A stretch of DNA of 64,000 nucleotides from Romboutsia weinsteinii (GTDB taxonomy: Bacteria > Bacillota > Clostridia > Peptostreptococcales > Peptostreptococcaceae), in contig NZ_NOJY02000011.1 of assembly GCF_002250835.2 (NCBI RefSeq), forward strand, positions 59,209 through 123,208. The letters run 5' to 3'. Positions 26,494 through 35,417 of the stretch are shown here, one piece after another. Made by a program: the position numbers and the translations under genes. Under the pieces are notes generated by a model that did no database searches, was not told where the DNA came from, and worked only from the letters and a program-made list of their open reading frames with translations. Numbering within the stretch: the stretch's first letter is position 1; every line of letters starts with the position of its first letter.

Positions 26494-27197
26494 AATTTCT
26501 CCTCTATTAAATCGAAAAATCTATCTTTTGTCTCCTTAAATCTATACCTACTAACAGGTACTTCTTCACTATTTTCAAGTATTGCAACATACTGTTTTAT
26601 ACTTTTTATATGCTCTATATTAACTAAAAAACTCTTATGACATCTAAAAAATCTACTACAATCTATCTCCTTTTCAAAATTACTCATTGTCCCCTTTGTT
26701 TTATAAACTTCATTTAAAGTATGTATAGTTATATTTTCTTTTTGCACTTCTACATAAGTTATTTCATTTATATCTAATTTAATTTGATTACCTTGTTCTT
26801 TTACCATAATATATTTATTTTTTATATCTACTTCTTTTATGCAATTTATTATATTTTCTTTTAAATTCTCATATTTTACTGGCTTTATTAAATATCTATA
26901 AGCCCTTACTTCATAACCTTCTAGTGCATACTCTATCAAAGATGTAATAAAAATAATTTCGACTTTATCATCTAAAAGTCTAATTTTTCTAGCCGTATCC
27001 ATTCCATTAATTTCACTTAATTGTATATCTAGCAAAACTATATCAATATCTTTAGTATAATTTTCAAGTAATTCCTCCCCTGAATTAAATACATTTAGGC
27101 TATATTTAATAGATAACCCTTTAAAGGTTTGCTCAATATGAGCTTCTAGTAACTCTTGTTGGTCTTTTTCATCTTCGCAAATTGCTATTTTTATCAT
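26487..27197 (-). CDS. LytTR response regulator, module 2
   Basis: Regulator of 236 residues with Asp57 in VLLDIQLS and a C-terminal LytTR domain (FFRCHKSFLVNI, VPVSRYRFKE). AGAGGGAG precedes the ATG. It is the first gene of the module, and should bind the operator at 25077-25106. The DNA-contacting parts of the three LytTR domains are very similar, so cross-talk among modules is likely. Confidence 0.87.
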   Translation of the reverse strand: MIKIAICEDEKDQQELLEAHIEQTFKGLSIKYSLNVFNSGEELLENYTKDIDIVLLDIQLSEINGMDTARKIRLLDDKVEIIFITSLIEYALEGYEVRAYRYLIKPVKYENLKENIINCIKEVDIKNKYIMVKEQGNQIKLDINEITYVEVQKENITIHTLNEVYKTKGTMSNFEKEIDCSRFFRCHKSFLVNIEHIKSIKQYVAILENSEEVPVSRYRFKETKDRFFDLIEEKLC

Positions 27198-27363
27198 AAG
27201 TCTCCCTCTTATGTACTTTTTATTATTCTATTTTTCATCTCTAATCTTTAGCATATCATTTTTTCATTATTCTTATCAAGATATTAAGTATAGATGAATG
27301 TTATTTTTATGAGGTATTTATATAATCTTCAAATAAAAAAATATCTCCTTATAATTAAAAAAA

Positions 27364-27386
27364 GATTAAACATATATCGTTTAATC
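27364..27386 (-). terminator. terminator after the iminopeptidase gene
   Basis: GATTAAAC (27364-27371) pairs with GTTTAATC (27379-27386); the minus-strand stem is followed by TTTTTTT. Confidence 0.75.
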
Positions 27387-27412
27387 TCTCTTTTATATAA
27401 ATTTATATAATT

Positions 27413-28294
27413 TTAATCATTCGCATCTAACCATTTAGTTAGAACTTCTATATATTTATCATTTTCTTCTACAAACGGCATGTGTCTTGAATATTCAAAT
27501 AGCTCCCATTTACTGTTAGGTATTCTATCATACATAGTCTTTGCAATATATGGTGAGCATAAATCTATCGCTCCACTAGTTATTAAACAAGGATTAGTTA
27601 TTTCATGTAGCCTATCTGTAAACTCATATCCAGAAAGAGTACCTGTAGGAGAAAATTCATTTTGTCCCCATCCTACAATATATGCCTCAGAACCTGATTT
27701 TTTAGGTCTTCTTAAACATTCTGGAGATTCTTCTGTTACCTCACCTGCACAGTACATTTTCATAAACTTATCTAATGCATCATTATATTCTTTACTTGAA
27801 TAATCTCCTGTATCTACTGCATCCAGTAAAGCCTTTTGATCAGCTTCATTCATATATGATATTCTTCTTTTTTGCTCTTTTTCCCAAAGCTTTGCAGATG
27901 ATAGAGTAGATGAAAGAATATATGACTTAATTCCCTTTGGCTTATACTCAATAGCATACCAAATAGCCTGCATACCTCCCCAAGACTGACCTAATAAATG
28001 AATTTCTTCAAGTCCTAGATGTTTTCTTAGTTCAATAAGTTCTTTTATCCAAGTGTCAGCATTGAATAACTCAGGATGACCTTCTACAAATGAATTTCCA
28101 CATCCAATTTGGTCATACATTATTACTTGTCTACCACTTTCTGCTATCTTATCTAATACTTCAAAATAGTTGTGTGTAGAACCTGGTCCTCCGTGAAGTA
28201 GTACTAATGGTTTCTTTCCTTCTGTTGCTTCGCCTACTATACGGTAATAAGTTTTAAAACCTTCAAAAGGCATGTATCCTTCAGTAATTTTCAT
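27413..28294 (-). CDS. proline iminopeptidase-family alpha/beta hydrolase
   Basis: Cytoplasmic S33-family hydrolase of 293 residues, the usual length for clostridial proline iminopeptidases, which remove N-terminal proline from peptides. The oxyanion text VLLHGGPGSTHNYF and the nucleophile elbow GQSWGGMQA are intact, and a late Asp and His (SRHMPF) complete the triad. The ATG at 28294 has GGAGGAGG upstream. It lies alone between module 2 and the GGDEF gene, with its own terminator. Confidence 0.85.
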   Translation of the reverse strand: MKITEGYMPFEGFKTYYRIVGEATEGKKPLVLLHGGPGSTHNYFEVLDKIAESGRQVIMYDQIGCGNSFVEGHPELFNADTWIKELIELRKHLGLEEIHLLGQSWGGMQAIWYAIEYKPKGIKSYILSSTLSSAKLWEKEQKRRISYMNEADQKALLDAVDTGDYSSKEYNDALDKFMKMYCAGEVTEESPECLRRPKKSGSEAYIVGWGQNEFSPTGTLSGYEFTDRLHEITNPCLITSGAIDLCSPYIAKTMYDRIPNSKWELFEYSRHMPFVEENDKYIEVLTKWLDAND

Positions 28295-28471
28295 GTTTAC
28301 CTCCTCCAACTAGTCATAAGAAACAATAATTAGTTCCTTAATAAGACTGTTTAAAACTTCCTATTCATATTCTCTATGTATTTTAATCTTTATATTTGCT
28401 TTCATAAATATTATAGCATAAAAGAGTAAGACCTCCACGCTGAACTATCAGTTAAATTCCATTACCTAGAT

Positions 28472-30364
28472 CTAGTTATATGTAACCTTATTTTTCCCAG
28501 TTTTCTTAGATATATATAAATTTTTATCTGCATTTTCTAATACATTTGTCGTACTATCACTGTAGCTACTTACACCTATACTTACAGTGACCTTAATATC
28601 AGATTTCCATGTCATTGACTCTATTTCTTTTCTTATACTTTCTGCCATATCAAGTACATCTTCATTATTTTGGCTTTTAGATATAATTACAAATTCTTCT
28701 CCACCATATCTAAAAAGTTGATAATGTCTACTTATTGTACTTCTAATAACCTCACATGTATCTACTAAAACCGTATCCCCAAATTGATGCCCGTATGTAT
28801 CATTTATATTTTTGAAATTGTCCAAATCAAGAATCATTATGTAGAATTTTTTACCGTTATCTAATGCCATCTTATACTTTTTATCAAAAATTCTTCTGTT
28901 ATATGCATTTATTAAAACATCATGAGTATTTCTACGCTTTAGTTCTAGCAATTTTTTATTAAATAACACTAACCCTAGGATAAATATAAATATAATTTTA
29001 TATATTAACAATTTAAAATTATTACTTTCTATTAACTCATTTTCATATTTAATCTTGTCTAGTATATTATAAGAGTAGTCTCCATATCTTTTATCTTGCT
29101 CATACTCTACTAAATCACTTAAATCCATAAGGTACTCATTTTTTAAAATAATATTATCTTCTATCTGGATTAATAATTTTAATACTTTCTCATATAAATA
29201 ATAGTTTTTATCAGATTTAGCCCTTGATAAAAGATCCTTATATATAGATTTAGATTTACTAGGTTCACCAGTCTCCTCATAAAACTTTCCTAAGGCTAAT
29301 GCATATGATATATCTTTTTCATAATAAGACTCATTTTTATCTTTCTTCTGTAGTTCCAAAGATTTATCAAGAGATTCTTTTGCAGATTTTAAATCATTTT
29401 TATGTACATATATCTCAGAGTCCATATTATTCTTCAAAATTTCTATGTCTCTGTAATCTTCTTCTGATAAATTATCTTTATAATCAGGTATTTTATCTGA
29501 AAATTTTTCTGCATTTTCATAATCTCCAATAGTTAAATATAATTCACATAAGTTTATAAATGCATATACTTCAACTTCTGCACGCGTACGCTCATCTGCT
29601 ATTTCTATATCTAAAGATTCTTGAATTACTTTAATACCGGTTTCATAACCTTTTAATCTACTAAATAATAAGGCCAACTCTATCATTGATTCCGCTTGGC
29701 TCTGTTTATCATTAAGCTTTTTAGATAAGTGTACTGACTTTATAGATGCTTCAGATGCTTTGGCGTAGTTATTAGTCAATATATACCAAGTTCTAATTTT
29801 ATCAAGGATTTTTAAATTTATCTTTTCTGATAAGTTATAGTATCTAGGTACTCCATGTTCTATCAACTCTATTGCTAAATTAGCATCTGTCATATCTATT
29901 ACATCATCCATAAATTCTAGTATAATATCCACATTATATTTGTAATCCTTAGATCTTAAGTTAGAGAAATTATCTTTTATTAAGTTGATAGCTTTGTCCT
30001 CTTCACCTTGATTTAAATATATTTTTGCTAGCACTTCAATAGATGTTAGCCTTGTTTTTATATTTGTATATTTATTGAAATTAGATATATTTTTAGATAG
30101 TATTGCTTCAGCCTGAGATATTTTATTATCATTAATCTTTGTATATGCAATTAATATATTTTCCTCAGGTGCTTTATTAATTTTTTTCATAAAATCTATA
30201 TATTCTTCTAATTTAGCGTTTGTAATTTTATTTTTTTCAAAGCGATATATTGATTCAACTATTCCTTCATATTCTTTATCTATTTTGAATTTAATTCCTA
30301 ATATTGATATAACTATTAATATTCCAATTATCCTTAGAGCGTATTTTTTTTCAGATTTATTCAT
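28472..30364 (-). CDS. TPR-domain diguanylate cyclase (GGDEF)
   Basis: Signalling enzyme of 630 residues predicted to make cyclic di-GMP. A short N-terminal helix (about 10-25) and a second near 455-475 bracket a long helical region made of TPR-like repeats, which would sit outside the cell. The GGDEF domain follows: the active site is RYGGEEF. The residues ahead of it do not show the usual RxxD inhibition site, so product feedback may be absent. It stands alone, divergent from the exporter gene at 30984 across a 619-bp gap. Confidence 0.85.
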   Translation of the reverse strand: MNKSEKKYALRIIGILIVISILGIKFKIDKEYEGIVESIYRFEKNKITNAKLEEYIDFMKKINKAPEENILIAYTKINDNKISQAEAILSKNISNFNKYTNIKTRLTSIEVLAKIYLNQGEEDKAINLIKDNFSNLRSKDYKYNVDIILEFMDDVIDMTDANLAIELIEHGVPRYYNLSEKINLKILDKIRTWYILTNNYAKASEASIKSVHLSKKLNDKQSQAESMIELALLFSRLKGYETGIKVIQESLDIEIADERTRAEVEVYAFINLCELYLTIGDYENAEKFSDKIPDYKDNLSEEDYRDIEILKNNMDSEIYVHKNDLKSAKESLDKSLELQKKDKNESYYEKDISYALALGKFYEETGEPSKSKSIYKDLLSRAKSDKNYYLYEKVLKLLIQIEDNIILKNEYLMDLSDLVEYEQDKRYGDYSYNILDKIKYENELIESNNFKLLIYKIIFIFILGLVLFNKKLLELKRRNTHDVLINAYNRRIFDKKYKMALDNGKKFYIMILDLDNFKNINDTYGHQFGDTVLVDTCEVIRSTISRHYQLFRYGGEEFVIISKSQNNEDVLDMAESIRKEIESMTWKSDIKVTVSIGVSSYSDSTTNVLENADKNLYISKKTGKNKVTYN

Positions 30365-30983
30365 TTAAATGCACCAAAATATTTTTCCCTTCTTTATTAA
30401 GATTACTTTATAAGGTATTATGCTTGTTCATACCTCATACTTTTTTATTTTTTATATACTCATTTTGTTATTTTCAATATATTTTTCTATTTTTTACCTT
30501 TTTTCTACAATTCACATTATATTTATACCTTTTGAGCATCTTTCTAATCCTTTTTAAATTATATTTTGATTTTATATTAAGTTTTCATATCAAAATTGTA
30601 TATTTTCCAATAAAAAAGACTGCCATTACTGCAGTCTTTTTTTTGTCTATATATTAAGTGTTATTTTACTTAGTCAATTCCTACTGAATATAATCGAAAG
30701 CTGTCACTTCTTGTTGAATCCTTATATAAGTTATCATAAAAATTTTGTATTGTATATACTAAAGTTATTTTTTTATATAAAAATTTATTTTTATAGTTAG
30801 TAAGTATGGTTTATTAAAACATAATAAAATTCATCATCCTGTATAAACATTTATCAGTTATTTCTTGTCGTATATTTTATACTATCTACATCAACCCACT
30901 TATTAATTTTTAGCAACCCCCTTCTAACTACATAAATTTTATGGTAGTATTATCCTTATTATATATCTGAAGGAGGTCTATAC
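30365..30983. other. long divergent intergenic region with an internal terminator
   Basis: No convincing gene is seen. The minus strand around 30665-30800 holds an open stretch of about 45 codons ending in YSVGID then a stop, without start or ribosome site. It ends just before the terminator at 30612-30642. It could be a remnant gene or the site of an unannotated RNA. The ribosome site of the plus-strand gene is at 30970-30976. Confidence 0.4.
30612..30642. terminator. strong bidirectional terminator
   Basis: AAAGACTGC (30615-30623) and GCAGTCTTT (30631-30639) pair perfectly, with A-run and T-run on either side. No neighbouring gene is transcribed into it, since the flanking genes diverge. 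Confidence 0.8.
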
Positions 30984-31970
30984 TTGGACAAAATTAATGC
31001 ACTTAAAGTAATAAAATTATCCCTTGGATGTTCTCTTGCTATATTTATTGCTTGGTTATTAAACTTAGAATATTCAACAGTTGCTGGAGTCATAGTCTTA
31101 CTTACAGTAAAAAATACTAAAAAAGAAACTCTTAAAGGTACTATTGGGAAAATTTATGGTTTCCTTCTATGTACTATTTTCTCATACTTATGTTTTAATA
31201 TTTTAGGATATCATTTGACTTCATTTTCAATATTTATATTTATAATTATAACTCTTTGTTTTTTGTTCAAAATCCAAGATGTTATTGCCATGTGTGTAGT
31301 TATCGGATCTCATTACTACCTTCAAGGAGAGGTGTCTCTTAGTTGGATTTTAAATGAGGCTGGGATATTTGTAATAGGTTCTGGAATAGGTGTAATAATA
31401 AATATGTATATTCCAACAAATATACATAAAATCTATGAAGGTCAAAAAAAACTACAAGAAGAAGTAAGCACCGTACTTATAGATATTGCTGATCTTATTG
31501 TCGCTCCTAAAGTAGAAAATATGTATGATAATGATTTACATACCTTAAATTCACTTATTGATAGTAGTATTTCTGAAGCTTATGACAATATCAATAATAG
31601 CTTATTAAGTGACACTAGATTTTTCTTAGACCATATGGAAATTATAAAAAGCCAAAGAGATATTTTAGAAAACTTGTATAGTAATGTATCCCAATTAAGT
31701 TGCACACCACCACAAGCTCATATTATATCTGCCTTTATACATAAAATAGGTCATACTGAATTTGAAGCAGAAACTGGAAATCTACTTCTTGAAGAATTAA
31801 ATAGACTAATATTAAGTATGAAAAATCAACCTCTTCCTGTAAATCGAATGGAATTTGAAAATAGAGCTATTTTGTTTTTATGCTTAACTGAATTGAAGCA
31901 GTTTTTAATTAATCGTAAACATGCTCAAATACTTAGGGATGATAATTTTTATAATAAATTATCAATATAA
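30984..31970 (+). CDS. aromatic acid exporter family (FUSC-like) membrane protein
   Basis: Protein of 328 residues with five or six N-terminal helices (about 8-150) and a soluble helical C-terminal half, as in the ArAE_1/DUF939 group of Gram-positive bacteria. The starting text ALKVIKLSLGCSLAIFIAWL and the later VAGVIVLLTVKNTKKETLK are typical. It starts with a TTG, supported by AAGGAGG at 30970-30976. It probably exports an aromatic or other organic anion; the substrate is unknown. Monocistronic, with a shared terminator at 31985. Confidence 0.8.
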   Translation: MDKINALKVIKLSLGCSLAIFIAWLLNLEYSTVAGVIVLLTVKNTKKETLKGTIGKIYGFLLCTIFSYLCFNILGYHLTSFSIFIFIIITLCFLFKIQDVIAMCVVIGSHYYLQGEVSLSWILNEAGIFVIGSGIGVIINMYIPTNIHKIYEGQKKLQEEVSTVLIDIADLIVAPKVENMYDNDLHTLNSLIDSSISEAYDNINNSLLSDTRFFLDHMEIIKSQRDILENLYSNVSQLSCTPPQAHIISAFIHKIGHTEFEAETGNLLLEELNRLILSMKNQPLPVNRMEFENRAILFLCLTELKQFLINRKHAQILRDDNFYNKLSI

Positions 31971-31984
31971 ATTCAATTTAATAA

Positions 31985-32017
31985 AAAATACTCATATCCT
32001 TAAGATATGAGTATTTT
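31985..32017. terminator. bidirectional terminator
   Basis: AAAATACTCATATC pairs perfectly with GATATGAGTATTTT around a five-base loop. It separates the convergent exporter and module 3 ATPase genes. Confidence 0.85.
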
Positions 32018-32021
32018 GAAT

Positions 32022-32684
32022 CTAGCTTGCTTTCCCATCTTTTATAGTTATTACCTTATCAGCCATAGCTGCTATCTCATTGTTATGAGTTATCATAATC
32101 AAAGTTTGTCCAAACTCATTTACACATTTCTTTAATAAATCCATTACCTCATAAGTAGTCTTTGTATCTAGATTTCCAGTAGGCTCATCAGCAAATATTA
32201 TCTCTGGTTTATTTGCAAGTGCCCTAGCTATAGCAACCCTTTGCTGTTGACCTCCACTTAGCTCATTGGGAAATTTATCAACCTTATCCTTTAGCCCTAG
32301 TATGCTTATAAGATTATTTATATATTTTTTATCTACTTTTTTATTATCTATATTTACTGGAAGTACTATATTTTCATATACATTAACTACTGGTATTAAA
32401 TTAAAACTTTGAAATATAAATCCAAATTTTTCTCTTCTTAGTTTTGATAGTTCATCCTCTGATAATTTAGATATATCTTTATCATTAAGAAGCACCTTAC
32501 CATTTGTAATACTATCTAGACCTGCAATACAATGAAGAAGAGTACTTTTTCCACTTCCACTTGGACCTATAATTGATGTGAATCTTCCTTTTTCAAAAGA
32601 TAAATTAATATCTGTTAAAGCTTTTACTGTACTTAAACCTTTTCCATAAGTTTTATTTAAATCTATTGCCGTTAATATACTCAT
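32022..32684 (-). CDS. ABC transporter ATP-binding protein, module 3
   Basis: MacB-type ATPase of 220 residues with Walker A GPSGSGKS, signature LSGGQQQR and Walker B IIFADEP intact. The ATG at 32684 follows AGGGGAG and aligns with the module 2 start. It is last in its operon, ending 5 bp before the terminator. It is closest by eye to the module 2 ATPase. Confidence 0.9.
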   Translation of the reverse strand: MSILTAIDLNKTYGKGLSTVKALTDINLSFEKGRFTSIIGPSGSGKSTLLHCIAGLDSITNGKVLLNDKDISKLSEDELSKLRREKFGFIFQSFNLIPVVNVYENIVLPVNIDNKKVDKKYINNLISILGLKDKVDKFPNELSGGQQQRVAIARALANKPEIIFADEPTGNLDTKTTYEVMDLLKKCVNEFGQTLIMITHNNEIAAMADKVITIKDGKAS

Positions 32685-32697
32685 TTTATTATCTCCC

Positions 32698-35271
32698 CTA
32701 TTCATTTATTCTCAGTCCTTCTACTATACTTAGCTTCACTAATTTATTTTTAGATAAATAAGTTGCTAGTAAGCACATTATTATTGTAACTACTCCAAAT
32801 TGAAGTATTTCATATATTGGTATAGTGTAAGCCATCTTATTGTCTATTCCTAATCCTTGAGACATTGTACTATTTACCATATATACAAATTTGAAGTGAC
32901 TTAATGTGGCTACTACTGATGATACTAATATACTAAATATTGCGTATATAATACTTTCCTTAATTATCATCCCTTTAATATTTGTCATACTCATACCAAT
33001 AGCTCTAAGTGTTGATATTTCTTTTATTCTAAGTATAATATTAGTTTTAATTATGCAAATTATATTTATAGAAGATATTATAAGAGTAAGAATTACAGAT
33101 ATTAGTACTTCCCTTTTACTCTTTTCTGAGTGTTTTGCAAAATAATTTAGATAATTATACTTACTTTCTGCTTCTTTAAATGAACTATTTTCAACTATTT
33201 TATTTAACTCTTCATTTGCTACTTCATCTTTTTCATTATTTAATTTTATTGATATTTTGTTGTAGTTTTTTATATTAGTCATATTTCTAAAGTCATTTTC
33301 ATTTAATATAACTTGAAATAAAGAATCCATTCCTCCATCTTGTGTTACAATATAATCTTTATTTAGTAAACCACTAACTCTAACCGATACATTTTTGTAT
33401 TCTAAATTACCATTGTTATTTACAGGGGCCTTAATTTCTATTATGTCTCCTACCTTTACTTCCTTCAAAGCTTTAGCATCATTTGAACTTTTTTGTCGAG
33501 AGTAAAAATAGTTTGAAATTAATACATTTGGATAGTTTTCACCACTTAAATCATTACTTTTACCTTCTTTATCATAAATATTACTTCCATCTTCTATGTA
33601 CTTATCAAGACTCTGTATAAAATCTTTGTTATATCCTTTTACACTAATATCCATTTCTAGATTGCTTTCATTTCCTTTACCAAGTACTAGAGGCTTAATA
33701 TCATCTGTAATACGATTTATGTCAGTTTTTAAATACCCGCTAATATCCATACTGGGCGTAACTTCTTTAATATTATTAATCATTGATATATCATCAATAA
33801 TATTTTGATCGTAATTAGCATAAAACTCATTGGTATTACTCTTATTGTGCCTTAAAATGACATCAGTATCTCCCATTGACATAACTGCCAAACTATTACT
33901 TGATGAACTATCTTTATCTTCGTTATACGCTACCATCTTACTTATAAAAAGTGTTCCTGCAAGGCTTATTGAAAGTATTGATAAAATAGTTCTACTCTTA
34001 TTCCTCCATACATTCTTGTAAGCCATCTCCCCAGTTAACCCAAATACTTTTCTAATTAATTTATGGTAAAATCTTTCCTTTTGATTTTTTAAATTATTAT
34101 TAGTACTTCTAATAGCCTCCATAGGCGATATTTTTGATGCTTTAAAAATACAAAAAATACTAGATACTAAGACTACAATCACAGCTAATATCAAGGGCTC
34201 CATTATACTTTCTTTACTTATGTAAATGCTTTGATAATTATCATATACACTATTTATTCCTAATAAAGATAAGACATATCCAACTCCAAAACCTGTTATA
34301 AGCCCCATTATAAGAACAATTAAGCTCTGAATCGAAATCATAAGCCTTATATTTTTCTTTTTCATACCAATAGCTCTAAGTACTCCTATTTGATTTGTCA
34401 TATCAATCAATATAATATTAAATATATTGTATATAACCAGACCTGCCGATATCATTGGAATTAATTTATTATTTCTGCTAAATTTAGTATTTTTAGTCAT
34501 GTCATAATCCTCTATAGCATTACTAAGTTGTATATTTAACATAAAATCCATATTATTTAATCCATATTTTCCTGTAAGCTTATTAAGCTTAGACCAGCTT
34601 GGAGTCTTTGTATTAAGCTTTATTACTCCACTATGTGATAGAAATTCACTTGGGATTATATCTTGATTATTTGAAAAATGTGTAAATCCTTTTACTTTGT
34701 AATATTCATTTCCCTCATAATATCCACTGGGCTTTTGAACTATACCTACTAGCTTAAATTTCTTAGCTTTACTATAGATTTGATTTTCATCTTTATCGTC
34801 TATATATTTTTTAATAACATTAAAGTCAATCTCTTCATTTAACTTACTGTCTAAATTCATTTCTTTCAATGCTTTTTCTTCTAAAACTATTTCATTTTCA
34901 TTTTTAGGATAAGTTCCTTTTATAATCTTGTATCCATAAGCATCTATAAACTCTTTATTATAAGAATTTAAATCTATAGATACTCCATTTTTATCTACAA
35001 TATTTCCTAGATTGATTACATCATGTATCTCTGTTACTTCTTTATCACCTTTTAGCTTATTAATTACATCATCACTTAAATTACTATATTCAACATGATA
35101 ATCGCTAAAGTTTTTATAAGCTTCATCAATGTTTACCTTACTTTGAGTTTCTGGTATAACATTTAATGTAAATATCAGCATTACTGCTAGAGATATACTT
35201 GTTATGAGTGCTAAACTTTTACCCCTTTGACTTATTAAATATGATACTGCTAACTTAAAACTACTTTTCAT
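32698..35271 (-). CDS. double-FtsX ABC transporter permease, module 3
   Basis: Permease of 857 residues, the same length as module 2, with the same helix and outside-domain plan. The N-terminal text SSFKLAVSYLISQRGKSLAL and the FtsX text NQIGVLRAIGMKKKNIRLM match its paralogues closely. GGGAGG precedes the ATG. Its outside domains differ from module 2 more than its membrane parts do, which would fit different ligands handled by a shared mechanism. Confidence 0.88.
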   Translation of the reverse strand: MKSSFKLAVSYLISQRGKSLALITSISLAVMLIFTLNVIPETQSKVNIDEAYKNFSDYHVEYSNLSDDVINKLKGDKEVTEIHDVINLGNIVDKNGVSIDLNSYNKEFIDAYGYKIIKGTYPKNENEIVLEEKALKEMNLDSKLNEEIDFNVIKKYIDDKDENQIYSKAKKFKLVGIVQKPSGYYEGNEYYKVKGFTHFSNNQDIIPSEFLSHSGVIKLNTKTPSWSKLNKLTGKYGLNNMDFMLNIQLSNAIEDYDMTKNTKFSRNNKLIPMISAGLVIYNIFNIILIDMTNQIGVLRAIGMKKKNIRLMISIQSLIVLIMGLITGFGVGYVLSLLGINSVYDNYQSIYISKESIMEPLILAVIVVLVSSIFCIFKASKISPMEAIRSTNNNLKNQKERFYHKLIRKVFGLTGEMAYKNVWRNKSRTILSILSISLAGTLFISKMVAYNEDKDSSSSNSLAVMSMGDTDVILRHNKSNTNEFYANYDQNIIDDISMINNIKEVTPSMDISGYLKTDINRITDDIKPLVLGKGNESNLEMDISVKGYNKDFIQSLDKYIEDGSNIYDKEGKSNDLSGENYPNVLISNYFYSRQKSSNDAKALKEVKVGDIIEIKAPVNNNGNLEYKNVSVRVSGLLNKDYIVTQDGGMDSLFQVILNENDFRNMTNIKNYNKISIKLNNEKDEVANEELNKIVENSSFKEAESKYNYLNYFAKHSEKSKREVLISVILTLIISSINIICIIKTNIILRIKEISTLRAIGMSMTNIKGMIIKESIIYAIFSILVSSVVATLSHFKFVYMVNSTMSQGLGIDNKMAYTIPIYEILQFGVVTIIMCLLATYLSKNKLVKLSIVEGLRINE

Positions 35272-35299
35272 ACCTACCTCCCAGTTGTTTCTTGTATAA

Positions 35300-35344
35300 T
35301 TAAAGGGTGCTACCTTTTATATTTAAAAAGATAACACCCTTTAA
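35300..35344 (-). terminator. leader hairpin of module 3, terminator-like
   Basis: Minus strand TTAAAGGGTGTTATCTTTT pairs with a matching AAAAGGTAGCACCCTTTAA. The stem is strong but the following T-run is short, so termination may be weaker than in modules 1 and 2. It begins at the same distance from the operator. Confidence 0.6.
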
Positions 35345-35365
35345 TTTTTCACTCAATATTTATAA

Positions 35366-35395
35366 CACAACTGGTATTTTAACCGATACAACTGT
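35366..35395 (-). promoter_or_regulatory. LytTR-type operator of module 3
   Basis: Minus strand ACAGTTGTA, 12 bp, CCAGTTGTG, then 13 bp to the end of ATATTGA. This is the best match to AgrA/VirR-type repeats of the three. It lies 22 bp after the kinase stop. Confidence 0.7.
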
Positions 35396-35417
35396 CATGT
35401 TTTGAACAAAGTTAATT

